Source: an uncultured Alphaproteobacteria bacterium (GTDB taxonomy: Bacteria; Pseudomonadota; Alphaproteobacteria; RF32; CAG-239). From it: a DNA stretch of 53,496 nt. Position numbers and translations under genes: made by a program. The notes beneath the pieces were generated by a model. That model saw only the letters and a list, made by a program, of their open reading frames with translations, did no database searches and had not been told where the DNA came from. How positions within the stretch are numbered: position 1 is the first letter of the stretch; each line of letters begins with the position of its first letter. The DNA is taken from NCBI GenBank assembly GCA_944392325.1, contig CALXWI010000003.1, positions 1 through 53,496 on the forward strand, in the 5' to 3' direction. Below are positions 40,807 through 48,366 of the stretch, in pieces.

Positions 40807-41517
40807 TTATTCATAAAGATAGAGGTCTTTGCCATGGAGCTTGAGCCAGGTTTCGCCTTCGGCATAAGTTGGGCAAAGCTCTGATACGCAATGCCAAAAA
40901 CGCGATGAATGGTCGGCATGGCTAAGGTGGGCAACCTCGTGTGCCATCAGATAATCAATTACAAATTCAGGGGCTAAAGCTATGCGCCAATTGTAGTTGA
41001 GGTGGCTAAGTGATGAGCAACTGCCCCAGCGGGATTTGGTGTCTTTGATTGTGACGCCGTTGATGCTGACGCCTAACTTCTTGGCGTATTTTTTGGAGCG
41101 GCGCAAAAACTCGCTTTGGGCCTTTTTTTTGATAAAATCTTTGACGCGGCGGTGCAAAAACTCTGCTTCACCTGAAACCAGCAAGGTGTTGCCTTCAAGT
41201 TTGGCACCGAGCCGGCGTTCGGGGGCATGGACAATGGTAACCTCTTTGCCGAAAAGGGGAATGGTTTCGCCATTTTCAAAAAGTTTGTGCTCGGGAATCC
41301 GGCTCAAGGCCTCTTTTATCCAGAGGCGATGCTCTTCCACAAACTGAATGGCTCGCTTTTGCGAGCAATAGCGCGGGATGCTTAAAACCGGAACCCGCTC
41401 TTTGGAATCTATGCGCAGGGTAAGCTTTTTGGCTCGCGGGTTTTTGACTACCCGCAGCTCAAAGTCAAAGGCTTGTGCTATGTTATAAGTCTTCCCAGTC
41501 AACAAGGTAATTTTCAT
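40807..41517 (-). CDS. YgjP-like zinc metallopeptidase domain protein
   Basis: The protein has 236 residues. The zinc motif YLMAHEVAHLSHADHSSRFW supplies HExxH and a third ligand, preceded by DTKSRWGSCSS, the marker of the YgjP (DUF45) family. No signal peptide is present. Its real substrate is unknown. The start at 41517 overlaps the end of the Cys-cluster gene by 35 nt; an upstream in-frame ATG would add 62 unrelated residues. Confidence 0.88.
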   Translation of the reverse strand: MKITLLTGKTYNIAQAFDFELRVVKNPRAKKLTLRIDSKERVPVLSIPRYCSQKRAIQFVEEHRLWIKEALSRIPEHKLFENGETIPLFGKEVTIVHAPERRLGAKLEGNTLLVSGEAEFLHRRVKDFIKKKAQSEFLRRSKKYAKKLGVSINGVTIKDTKSRWGSCSSLSHLNYNWRIALAPEFVIDYLMAHEVAHLSHADHSSRFWHCVSELCPTYAEGETWLKLHGKDLYLYE

Positions 41518-41992
41518 AATCTTGGATTCCACTTTCTGATACAATATTGCGTCCGCGCAAGGACATTTGGGCTTCATGCACGCTCTCGGCTCGACCCGAT
41601 ACCAGCGGGTGCCACGGGGGCAAGTCGTACCCGTTGTCAAGCAGCCAATAGGCGCAGGTCTTGGGCAGCCAACGCGGTTTTTCCCTGATGGCGGCGAGGT
41701 CAATGTCGCGGCAGTCAGGAACCTTTTGAAAACGATGCGGATAGATTTTGCAGAGGCAGCTATGGCAGTCTAAAAAGCGGCAATGGGTGTTGGTAAACTT
41801 GATTTTGCCTTTAATCTCAAGTTTATTAAGGCAGCATTTGCCGCAGCCGTCGCAGAGGAGCTCCCATTCGGTTTTGCTCATTTCGGCGAGGTTTTTTTTC
41901 TTCCAGAACTCGGGCTCAACCGTGGCGTATTGCTTAAAGCGGTCTTCAGGGTTGTAGTCCGGCTCAAGGGTGTAATTAGTATTTTGGCTCAT
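41483..41992 (-). CDS. YcgN-type Cys-cluster protein (UPF0260)
   Basis: The protein has 169 residues. CDGCGKCCLNKLEI, then CRFLDCHSCLCKIYPHR and the C-terminal LVDWEDL are the UPF0260 pattern, with eight or so Cys likely to bind zinc or an iron-sulfur cluster. Function unknown. It is coupled by a one-base overlap to a second, shorter family member immediately upstream. Confidence 0.88.
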   Translation of the reverse strand: MSQNTNYTLEPDYNPEDRFKQYATVEPEFWKKKNLAEMSKTEWELLCDGCGKCCLNKLEIKGKIKFTNTHCRFLDCHSCLCKIYPHRFQKVPDCRDIDLAAIREKPRWLPKTCAYWLLDNGYDLPPWHPLVSGRAESVHEAQMSLRGRNIVSESGIQDYENYLVDWEDL

Positions 41993-42372
41993 TAGAGGTC
42001 GTCCCAGTCAACAATATGGTCTTCGTAGTCTTCAGCTTTGACGAGGTCTTCAGAAATGCAGCGCCCTTTGATGTTGGTCGGTTTGGCCAAGGGGCGACCT
42101 TCAAGCAGGCGACGATAAGCGCACGAATCCGGCATCCAACTGATTTTATCTACGTTGTCAGGGGTGAGCTTGAGGCAGGCCGGAACAACCTCGCAGCGGC
42201 GGTCATATATGCGGCAGGAGCAGGTGTCAGTGTCAAAGTAGCGGCAGACGATATCGGTGTAGTAGATTTCGTCGGTATCTTCGTCTTGGAGTTTAAGCAG
42301 GCAGCATTTGCCGCAGTGGGTGCAGACGGCTTCCCATTCTTCAGCGGTGTAATCTTGCAATTTTTTGGTCAA
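41992..42372 (-). CDS. Second UPF0260 Cys-cluster protein, shortened
   Basis: The protein has 126 residues. CTHCGKCCLLKLQDED, CRYFDTDTCSCRIY and terminal IVDWDDL repeat the pattern of its neighbour, so this is a tandem paralogue lacking about 25 N-terminal residues. The start is TTG at 42372, with AGAGG 7 nt upstream; no ATG fits. The order suggests gene duplication followed by divergence. Confidence 0.85.
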   Translation of the reverse strand: MTKKLQDYTAEEWEAVCTHCGKCCLLKLQDEDTDEIYYTDIVCRYFDTDTCSCRIYDRRCEVVPACLKLTPDNVDKISWMPDSCAYRRLLEGRPLAKPTNIKGRCISEDLVKAEDYEDHIVDWDDL

Positions 42373-42446
42373 AGCGGTACCTCTTTTTAAGCTTTTTGTA
42401 ATTAAACGCGAATATAATAACACAAAATATTTAAGGAGAAACAAAA

Positions 42447-42857
42447 ATGTTTAAATGGCTGGCAAATATGATTGTAAAAACGCCGGTGCAAGGCACTTGC
42501 TCGTGTTGCGAGGGGCAGAAAGAGCGCTTGCGGCAAATGCAAAAGGCAATTTTAGAAGATGAAAAAGGCGAATCGGCAGAAGGGTGCCACTGCCAAAACG
42601 GCGGTGAGTGCCACTGTGGTGGAGATTGTCATTGCCATGACGGCGGGGAGTGCCATTGCCAAAACGGTGGTGAGTGCCATTGCGGTGGTGATTGTCACTG
42701 CCATAATAAAGAATCGGCAGCCGAAATACCTGATTATAGCGGAATGACGTCGTTTGCGTCAGCCGGATATTCGCTGGAGTGCCGTTTTGATGAGGCCGCC
42801 AAGCAGTACAAGCGCTCGGCAAAGTATGTTCCAGCCGGTAGTGATGAGAATCGATAG
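42447..42857 (+). CDS. His/Cys-repeat metal-binding-type protein
   Basis: The protein has 136 residues. After CSCCEGQKERLRQM, residues about 47-88 are two copies of a 22-residue unit (CHCQNGGECHCGGDCHCHDG), with 16 Cys and 8 His in alternating CHC patterns. The DNA has matching 66-bp tandem repeats from about 42587. Such density suggests a metallothionein-like or metallochaperone role for Cu, Zn or Ni. AAGGAG precedes the ATG. It diverges from the Cys-cluster pair, and its 3' end overlaps the antisense 57-residue ORF. Confidence 0.82.
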   Translation: MFKWLANMIVKTPVQGTCSCCEGQKERLRQMQKAILEDEKGESAEGCHCQNGGECHCGGDCHCHDGGECHCQNGGECHCGGDCHCHNKESAAEIPDYSGMTSFASAGYSLECRFDEAAKQYKRSAKYVPAGSDENR

Positions 42858-42932
42858 CAATAGCGCTGCGGTATAGATAAACATCACCGCAAAAACCAAT
42901 AGGTAGTTGCCAATTTCACGCAGCTTGGTCAT
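42759..42932 (-). CDS. Small membrane protein after dnaB (57 residues)
   Basis: The reverse strand from 42932, 3 nt after the dnaB stop, reads MTKLREIGNYLLVFAVMFIY, then TAALLLSILITTGW and a second hydrophobic stretch (LCRALVLLGGLI). It ends with a basic RISG tail. It overlaps the 3' end of the His/Cys gene on the other strand by 99 nt. There is no strong ribosome-binding site, but coupling to dnaB is possible. Confidence 0.45.
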   Translation of the reverse strand: MTKLREIGNYLLVFAVMFIYTAALLLSILITTGWNILCRALVLLGGLIKTALQRISG

Positions 42933-42935
42933 AGC

Positions 42936-44411
42936 TTAACCGATTTGGTCGGGGAGGTTTTCTTCCCGTACGAGGTTGCCAAACTGAGTGAATTCGCCGT
43001 TCCAGAAGAGTTGAACCGTACCGGTCGGGCCGTGACGTTGTTTACCGATGATAACCTCACCAATGTTTTCGGTCTGGCGGATGCGGGTCTCCCATTCTTC
43101 AAGGCGGTTTTGGAAGTGCTCCGGTGTTTCTCCTCCGCGCTGTTTGGGCTCCTCGTTTTTAATATAATAGTTTTCACGGAAGACGAACATTACAATATCC
43201 GCATCTTGCTCAATAGAGCCGGATTCTCTCAAGTCTGACATAATCGGGCGTTTGTCATCACGCTGTTCAACACCACGGCTCAGCTGAGATAAGGCAATAA
43301 CCGGAATGTTGAGTTCTTTGGCGAGCATCTTTAATCCACGAGAGATTTCAGACAATTCTTGTACGCGGTTGCCTTCAGAGCGCTTGCTGCCGCTACCGTT
43401 AATCAGTTGGATATAGTCAATGACAATTAATCCCAATCCTTTGTTGCGCTTGAGGCGGCGGGCGCGGGTGCGGATGGTGTTGATGTTGACACCGGGGGAG
43501 TCATCAATGTAGAGCGGAATGTTTTCAAGCTCGCGGACGCCGGCAGCAATGCGGATAAACTCAGATTCATCCAACTCACCGGTACGCATTTTGTGGCTGG
43601 GAGTTTGGGTGACGGTGGATAAAATACGGCTGGCCAGCTGGTCGGCTGACATTTCCAGAGAAAAGAAAGCAACTCCACGGTTGCGCTCGTCAACATCTTT
43701 AGCATGGCTCATATATTCGGCAACATTATAAGCAATGTTGGTGGCTAAAGCGGTTTTACCCATGGCCGGACGTCCGGCGAGAATAATTAAGTCGGAGTTA
43801 TTAAGTCCGCCGGTCTTGTTATCTAAGGCATCAAGGCCGGTAGGAATACCCGAAAGTTTGCCTTCTTTTTGGTAGGCTTTTTCTATTAAGCCTAAGGAGG
43901 TGGTCAAGGCATCGCCAAAAGAAACAAATCCGCCTTGGATATCGCCTTGGTTGGAAAGCTCAAACAAACGACGTTCGGCTTGCTCTATTTGGGTATTGGC
44001 ATCAGAGTCAATGTCTTCCTTCATGGCCTCATTGACAATCTCGTAGCCGGTGGCAATTAGCTCGCGGCGGAGGTATTTGTCATAAATAAACTGCCCGTAG
44101 TATTCAACATTAGTCAGAGGGGAGGCGCTGTCAGCTAGTTTTAATAGGTATTTGTGTCCGCCGACTTCACTTAAGGTTCCTTCTTGTTCAAAGTAGTTTT
44201 TTAAGGTAATGACATCAGCAACATGTCCACGCTGGATGAGCTTGGAAATGATTTCAAAAATTTTGACGTGTATCGAATCGGCAAAGTGAAAAGGCCGCAA
44301 ATATTCAGAAACCTTTTCAAAGGCTTTGTTGTTAACCAAAATGGCGCCGAGCAAGGCTTGTTCGGCTTCAAGGTTTTGCGGCAAAACAGCCGGATCAATA
44401 TTATTATCCAT
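42936..44411 (-). CDS. dnaB: Replicative DNA helicase DnaB
   Basis: The protein has 491 residues. The N-terminal DnaG-binding helical domain (PQNLEAEQALLGAIL) is followed by the RecA-like motor: Walker A LAGRPAMGKTALATNIA, Walker B LIVIDYIQLI, VIALSQLSRGVEQRDDKRP and the Arg-finger region. No intein. ATG 44411 has AAGGA 9 nt upstream; TTG one codon earlier is rejected. rpmB lies upstream on the same strand, with its own terminator. Confidence 0.96.
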   Translation of the reverse strand: MDNNIDPAVLPQNLEAEQALLGAILVNNKAFEKVSEYLRPFHFADSIHVKIFEIISKLIQRGHVADVITLKNYFEQEGTLSEVGGHKYLLKLADSASPLTNVEYYGQFIYDKYLRRELIATGYEIVNEAMKEDIDSDANTQIEQAERRLFELSNQGDIQGGFVSFGDALTTSLGLIEKAYQKEGKLSGIPTGLDALDNKTGGLNNSDLIILAGRPAMGKTALATNIAYNVAEYMSHAKDVDERNRGVAFFSLEMSADQLASRILSTVTQTPSHKMRTGELDESEFIRIAAGVRELENIPLYIDDSPGVNINTIRTRARRLKRNKGLGLIVIDYIQLINGSGSKRSEGNRVQELSEISRGLKMLAKELNIPVIALSQLSRGVEQRDDKRPIMSDLRESGSIEQDADIVMFVFRENYYIKNEEPKQRGGETPEHFQNRLEEWETRIRQTENIGEVIIGKQRHGPTGTVQLFWNGEFTQFGNLVREENLPDQIG

Positions 44412-44513
44412 CAATAGAAATCCTTTATATGTGTTGTTTAGTGTTATAGCCTAATTTAGCTTAAATACAAGAGGATTCTGTTTTGCTCTCTTTCCCCTTG
44501 GGGATTATGGGGA

Positions 44514-44544
44514 TAAAAAAATCCCGCCTTCTAAAAAAGGCGGG
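44514..44544 (-). terminator. Terminator after rpmB
   Basis: CCCGCCTT / AAGGCGGG on the minus strand followed by eight T (44514-44521). Confidence 0.85.
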
Positions 44545-44569
44545 TAAAAGGAGAAGACTTTGCTAAAAA

Positions 44570-44845
44570 CTAAGCTTTAGCAATCTGTTTTTTAATTTTT
44601 TGAGCTTCCGGAGTCAATTTAGAATTAGAAGTAGACTCCAAATAAGCGTCCAAGCCACCATTGTGCTCAATAGAGCGCAAAGTCTTAGAGCAAACCTTAA
44701 GCTTAAATACTTTACCCAGTTTTTCACTCAACAGTGAAACAACCTGCAAATTCGGCAAAAAGCGACGGCGTGTTTTATTATTAGCGTGGCTAACATTATT
44801 ACCGCTCATAACGCCAGTGCCGCTGATATCACATTTTTTAGACAT
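44570..44845 (-). CDS. rpmB: 50S ribosomal protein L28
   Basis: The protein has 91 residues: MSKKCDISGTGVMSGNNVSH, ANNKTRRRFLPNLQ. Typical L28, slightly long. A promoter of TTGACT-17-TATTAA type precedes it, and a terminator follows. GAGGAT lies before the ATG. Confidence 0.96.
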   Translation of the reverse strand: MSKKCDISGTGVMSGNNVSHANNKTRRRFLPNLQVVSLLSEKLGKVFKLKVCSKTLRSIEHNGGLDAYLESTSNSKLTPEAQKIKKQIAKA

Positions 44846-44893
44846 AGCAAATTATCCTTATAAATCCTCAACAAAATATAAACTTGTTGCCTT

Positions 44894-44922
44894 TTAATAG
44901 CGTTTGTATTTATAAAAGTCAA
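44894..44922 (-). promoter_or_regulatory. Promoter of rpmB
   Basis: On the minus strand TTGACT (44917-44922), 17 nt, TATTAA (44894-44899). Confidence 0.7.
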
Positions 44923-44924
44923 GA

Positions 44925-45050
44925 AAAAAATTCATCTGGAGGTCGATTTGGGCGTTATCTGCGGGTCTCGAAAAATTCACCTACCTTTTTGTAGGCTAAA
45001 ATTTTTCTCGCCATTGATGCCTACAAATCGACTCACCAGCTAAATTTTTT
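44925..45050. repeat. Palindromic repeat (copy F1)
   Basis: Core 44942-45032: GTCGATTTGGGCG / GCCTACAAATCGAC, with inner CTCGAAAAATT / AATTTTTCTCG and apex CCTAC-CTTTTT-GTAGG. Outer AAAAAATT / AATTTTTT. The left end overlaps the rpmB promoter region. Confidence 0.87.
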
Positions 45051-45068
45051 ACAAAAATGCGTATAACG

Positions 45069-45265
45069 GGTTATTAATACAGGAATTGCGGGTCGAAAGT
45101 GTCCTCACGTACCTTTTTAGCTCAGGAATCTAGGCTTGCTGTGGTCGCGGTTGCTTCCTTGCTCGCCAAGATTTTCTGAGATGTTACAGATGAAAAAGCA
45201 ACATCAGTTGCTTTTTCCCTTAGCCATTGCTGTGGTACTTTCGCCCTTATTTCTTATTACTAACC
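45069..45265. repeat. Palindromic repeat with about 106-bp loop insert (copy F2)
   Basis: The arms GGTTATTAATA...CGAAAGTGTCC and GGTACTTTCGCC...TTATTACTAACC pair. The apex carries an insert nearly identical to that of A2 at 1.6 kb (GTGGTCGCGGTTGCT, CGCCAAGATTTTCTGAG, GAAAAAGCAAC / GTTGCTTTTTC). Total length is 91 bp plus 106. Confidence 0.88.
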
Positions 45266-45363
45266 TCGTTCTCCGCATTTTTTTATAAGCGTAGAGGTCG
45301 ATTGGGGCGTTATATGTTGGAATATAAAATAAAAAAGCCATCTGTTTAAGATGGCTTATATTA

Positions 45364-45440
45364 TGGCGTACCCGGAGGGATTTGAACCCACGACCCTCGG
45401 CGTCGGAGGCCGATACTCTATCCAACTGAGCTACGGGTAC
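45364..45440 (-). tRNA. tRNA-Arg (anticodon CCG), CCA end encoded
   Basis: On the minus strand, acceptor stem GTACCCG / CGGGTAC, D-arm AGCTCAGTTGGATAGAG, anticodon loop CTCCGAC (anticodon CCG) in stem TCGGC / GCCGA, T-arm GGGTTCAAATCCC, then G and CCA. It reads CGG codons. Confidence 0.97.
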
Positions 45441-45570
45441 ATCAATATAACTTCACATCTTTTAGCCCATTTTGTTGCAAGACTCAAGCAAAAATTACAT
45501 ATTGTATGAAAATTTATGTTTCTGCTTCAAATAAACTTGAGGAGGCTTTTATATATAGAAAAAATAATAC

Positions 45571-45622
45571 TTGACAATAAGTATACGTATATATTATAAT
45601 ACATATTATTAACGATATGTAT
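45571..45622 (+). promoter_or_regulatory. Consensus promoter with operator-like dyads
   Basis: TTGACA (45571-45576), 18 nt, TATAAT (45595-45600). A perfect 10-bp palindrome TATACGTATA (45582-45591) lies between the boxes. A perfect 8-bp inverted repeat ATACATAT-N8-ATATGTAT (45599-45622) is centred near the start point. The likely ligand is an ArsR-type dimer, such as the regulator at 47191. Confidence 0.75.
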
Positions 45623-45632
45623 GGAGCTGAAA

Positions 45633-46136
45633 ATGTATTGGGGTTTATTTTGTGGGTTAGGGGTATTATTCTTAGCTAAAGCAGCTTGGGCTAATCCGGC
45701 TTGTGTGGTATGTACGGTGGCTATTGGCGCATCGTTAGAGTTGGCGCGGGCCTTAGGGATTAGTGATGAAGTGGTGGGCCTGTGGGCCGGCGCTTTGTTT
45801 GCGCTGTTGGGATATTGGCTGATTTTGTGGTTTGAGCGGAAAGGCTGGCGTTTTGCCGGAAGAGATTGGGTGTTGATGGCGTTGTCTTTGGCCTCAATCG
45901 GGTTTATGTATATGGGAGAGCTGGAATATTCGCCTCAAATCATCGGATGTTTTTATATAGATAGTTTTTTGTTGGCGGCCTTGGCGGGTGCGGCGTTATA
46001 TGTGGTATCGCAAAAGTTATATGCTTATATGAAGGCGGCCAACGGCGGGCATGCTCATTTTCCGTTTGAAAAAGTGGCGTTGCCTTTGGTAATGCTGGCC
46101 GGAGCCAGCTGGTGGGTAAATTTATATACTTTTTAG
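45633..46136 (+). CDS. Membrane protein with CVVC motif, first gene of the thiol/metal operon
   Basis: The protein has 167 residues. A signal-like first helix (MYWGLFCGLGVLFLAKAAWA) is followed by NPACVVCTVAIGASLELARALG and about four more membrane helices. The periplasm-facing CxxC pair and a later Cys (IIGCFYID) suggest thiol or metal chemistry. The start at 45633 has GGAG 6 nt upstream; the ATG at 45621 lies inside the operator repeat and lacks a ribosome-binding site. Function unknown, but the operon partners point to redox or metal handling. Confidence 0.75.
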   Translation: MYWGLFCGLGVLFLAKAAWANPACVVCTVAIGASLELARALGISDEVVGLWAGALFALLGYWLILWFERKGWRFAGRDWVLMALSLASIGFMYMGELEYSPQIIGCFYIDSFLLAALAGAALYVVSQKLYAYMKAANGGHAHFPFEKVALPLVMLAGASWWVNLYTF

Positions 46137-46148
46137 GAGGAGGTTATT

Positions 46149-46718
46149 ATGAAAAAAATTGAAAACGTGAAGGAACTGGTAGAAAAAATTGATGCTACCA
46201 AGAAAGTCAACCCTAAAGATTTGTCTTCTGACCAAGATTTGACCATTGCTTTGATGAACCTAATCAGCATTGAGGAGCACTTGGTGTTCTCGGGGGCAAA
46301 AACCGGCAAGACCTCTTTTTATGACTTGATTGAGGGAATCAGAGAAACCCGCAAAACCCTTATGCAGAAGGTGATTCCGTCTTATGAGGGGGAGGTTTGG
46401 TGCATATCTAAGCACTTGCTGGCCTCATCTATGCGTTTGATTGAGGTGGGGACAAAGCAGCAGTCTTTGGGGCATAAGGAAGAAGCTTATAAACTCTTTG
46501 ACCAAGCTTATGAACTTTATTGTCTGTTTTGGGGCTTAAATATGAATATGCTGAATGTGGACGACGTAAAATGGATTGCCGATAAGCCGGAAGATATTAA
46601 AAAGCTTTCCGCTAAAGTGGAGGCGGCAACTACGGTCAAGGCTGAGCCCAAAGCCGAGGGTAAATTGGCTAAAATGAAGGCTTTTGTCCGCAAGGCTGTG
46701 GATTGCTGTATTGAATAG
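46149..46718 (+). CDS. Hypothetical cytoplasmic protein of the thiol/metal operon
   Basis: The protein has 189 residues, mostly helical: MNLISIEEHLVFSGAKTG, IEGIRETRKTLMQKVIP, WCISKHLLASSMRLIEVG. Conserved-looking Glu, His and Cys (EEHL, WCISKH) and a terminal DCCIE could ligate metal. No signal peptide. AGGAGG lies 7 nt before the ATG, one of the strongest in the window. I do not recognise the family. Confidence 0.72.
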   Translation: MKKIENVKELVEKIDATKKVNPKDLSSDQDLTIALMNLISIEEHLVFSGAKTGKTSFYDLIEGIRETRKTLMQKVIPSYEGEVWCISKHLLASSMRLIEVGTKQQSLGHKEEAYKLFDQAYELYCLFWGLNMNMLNVDDVKWIADKPEDIKKLSAKVEAATTVKAEPKAEGKLAKMKAFVRKAVDCCIE

Positions 46719-46727
46719 GAGGCAAAA

Positions 46728-47084
46728 ATGCGGAGATTATGCTATTTGTGGGTGGCGATGCTGTGTTTGCTCGGTGCTTGTGGAGAGAAAAAAACGGAAG
46801 TTGATGATTTGCAGCCGGATAAGGTATATTTCTTTTATTCCAACGGGTGTCCGCATTGCCATAGTGCGCTGGAATATATTAACCAAAAATACCCGAAGCT
46901 TAGTTTATCAATGGTGAATGTTGAAAATGCCGGAGGCTATGAATTGTTGGTTAAATGTGCCCGCAAGTTTAAGCTTGGAAGGCAAATCGGGACGCCGCTG
47001 TTGTGTATGGGTGACAATTATTTGATGGGGTGGGCGCCCGAATATGAGGCAAAGTTTGACAGCTATGTGAAACCTTATCTTTAA
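46728..47084 (+). CDS. Thioredoxin-like lipoprotein with CPHC motif
   Basis: The protein has 118 residues. Lipobox LLGAC after MRRLCYLWVAMLC, so it should be membrane-anchored in the periplasm. YFFYSNGCPHCHSALEYI is a thioredoxin/glutaredoxin active site (CPHC), and IGTPLLCMG provides the cis-Pro loop. A thiol-disulfide partner for the CVVC membrane protein is a reasonable inference. It is last in the operon, with a terminator after it. Confidence 0.85.
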   Translation: MRRLCYLWVAMLCLLGACGEKKTEVDDLQPDKVYFFYSNGCPHCHSALEYINQKYPKLSLSMVNVENAGGYELLVKCARKFKLGRQIGTPLLCMGDNYLMGWAPEYEAKFDSYVKPYL

Positions 47085-47093
47085 ACAAAAGCC

Positions 47094-47131
47094 AAAAAAA
47101 CGCTCCGGTTGAGAACTGAGAGCGTTTTTTT
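47094..47131 (+). terminator. Terminator of the thiol/metal operon
   Basis: AAAAAACGCTC / GAGCGTTTTTTT stem with an imperfect inner GTT / AAC pairing. Confidence 0.82.
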
Positions 47132-47190
47132 GTTGCGATAAATATTACAATTCTGCTATATATAGTTTTATGCAGGAGAGGAGCAAGCCG

Positions 47191-47835
47191 ATGGATGAGA
47201 TTTTGCCTGATGAAATAATGAAAAAAGCCGTGAAAGGGATTAGCTATTTGTCCCATCCTTTGCGGTTGCGGATTTTGGAGTTTTTGGATGTAAACGGGGC
47301 GGCTTCGGTTTCTGAAATTACCAAGGCGGTGCGAGAGGAGCAGGTGATTGTATCTCAGAGCCTAAAAAAACTGCGAGATGCTCATTTGGTGAAGACTACA
47401 CGGCGCGGTATTTTTATTTTTTATGCGATTTGTGAGGAGTATCCGGCAAGTATTTTTGTGTGTATGCGCAAGTTGTTTGGCTATATGACCGATAATTTTT
47501 ATTTTTTGCAGGAAGGTTATAAGGCTTTGTTGCCGCATGATTATACTTTGATGGTGGCGAATCGAATCAAGCTCTTTGCCAATTATGAAAAAATGCGGAT
47601 TCTGGATTATTTGCTGGTGTTTGGGGAGAGCAAAGTCGGCGATATTGTTAAAGGTATTGGCAGCGAGCAGCTAAAGGTTTCACAAAACCTGAAACGCTTG
47701 AAAGATGATGGCTTTGTTACCAACCGCAAAGACGGTCGCTTTGTGTATTATACGATTACGTCCGGTGTGCACAAAACGGCTTTGCAATGTATTCACCATC
47801 GTTTTGATAAATTAGCTGATAAAAATGATTTTTAG
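47191..47835 (+). CDS. ArsR-type regulator with two tandem winged-helix domains
   Basis: The protein has 214 residues and contains two ArsR-like wHTH domains in one chain. Domain 1 (about residues 10-90): HPLRLRILEFLDVNG, SQSLKKLRDAHLV. Domain 2 (about 120-200): NYEKMRILDYLLVFG, VSQNLKRLKDDGFV, then GRFVYYTI. Ordinary ArsR proteins are about 100-120 residues and dimerise. Cys in YAICEE, FVCMRKL and LQCIHH could sense metals or thiols. GAGG lies 9 nt before the ATG at 47191. A promoter (TTGCGA-18-TATATA) precedes it. It probably controls the operon at 45633 and its dyads. Confidence 0.82.
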   Translation: MDEILPDEIMKKAVKGISYLSHPLRLRILEFLDVNGAASVSEITKAVREEQVIVSQSLKKLRDAHLVKTTRRGIFIFYAICEEYPASIFVCMRKLFGYMTDNFYFLQEGYKALLPHDYTLMVANRIKLFANYEKMRILDYLLVFGESKVGDIVKGIGSEQLKVSQNLKRLKDDGFVTNRKDGRFVYYTITSGVHKTALQCIHHRFDKLADKNDF

Positions 47836-48302
47836 GCAGTTAAATCAGCCAGGCTGAAGTTTAAGGCTTGGTGCAAGTCTGCCAGCGAGACCTCAACCTG
47901 AAAGCCGATTTTGCCGGCGCTGAAAATTATGGTGTCAAAGTTTTGGGCGCTGAGGTCAATAACGGTGGGGAAGTTTTTTTTCATTCCCAGAGGAGAGCAG
48001 CCGCCGTGGACATAGCCGGTTAAGGGCAGGAGCTCTTTGCTCTTGAGCATTTCGATGGATTTTTCTTTGACGGCGGAGGCGGCTTTTTTGAGGTCAAGTT
48101 CGGCTCCGGAGGGAATCACGAAAACATAGTTCTTTTTTGACTTGGCTACCGTAACCAGAGTTTTGAAAACCTGTGCAGGGTCGCGGTTCAATATTTGGGC
48201 AACCTCAACTCCGCTCAAGGCTTGCGGCGCAGGGTAAGTGTAGTGGCGGTAAGGAATACGGAGCTTGTCAAGCATACGCATAACGTTGGTTTTGTCTTCC
48301 AT
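47832..48302 (-). CDS. ybaK: Cys-tRNA(Pro) deacylase YbaK
   Basis: The protein of 156 residues hydrolyses mischarged Cys-tRNA(Pro) and related species. VFKTLVTVAKSKKNYVFVIP, the conserved Lys of the active site, and YVHGGCSPLGMKKNFPTVID are family markers. It overlaps the convergent arsR gene end by 4 nt. Confidence 0.92.
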   Translation of the reverse strand: MEDKTNVMRMLDKLRIPYRHYTYPAPQALSGVEVAQILNRDPAQVFKTLVTVAKSKKNYVFVIPSGAELDLKKAASAVKEKSIEMLKSKELLPLTGYVHGGCSPLGMKKNFPTVIDLSAQNFDTIIFSAGKIGFQVEVSLADLHQALNFSLADLTA

Positions 48303-48366
48303 TGTATGAATCCATAGTAGTTAAGAGTGTTATCAATCTAGAGAGAGTTTGAGTGGCTGTCAACTA

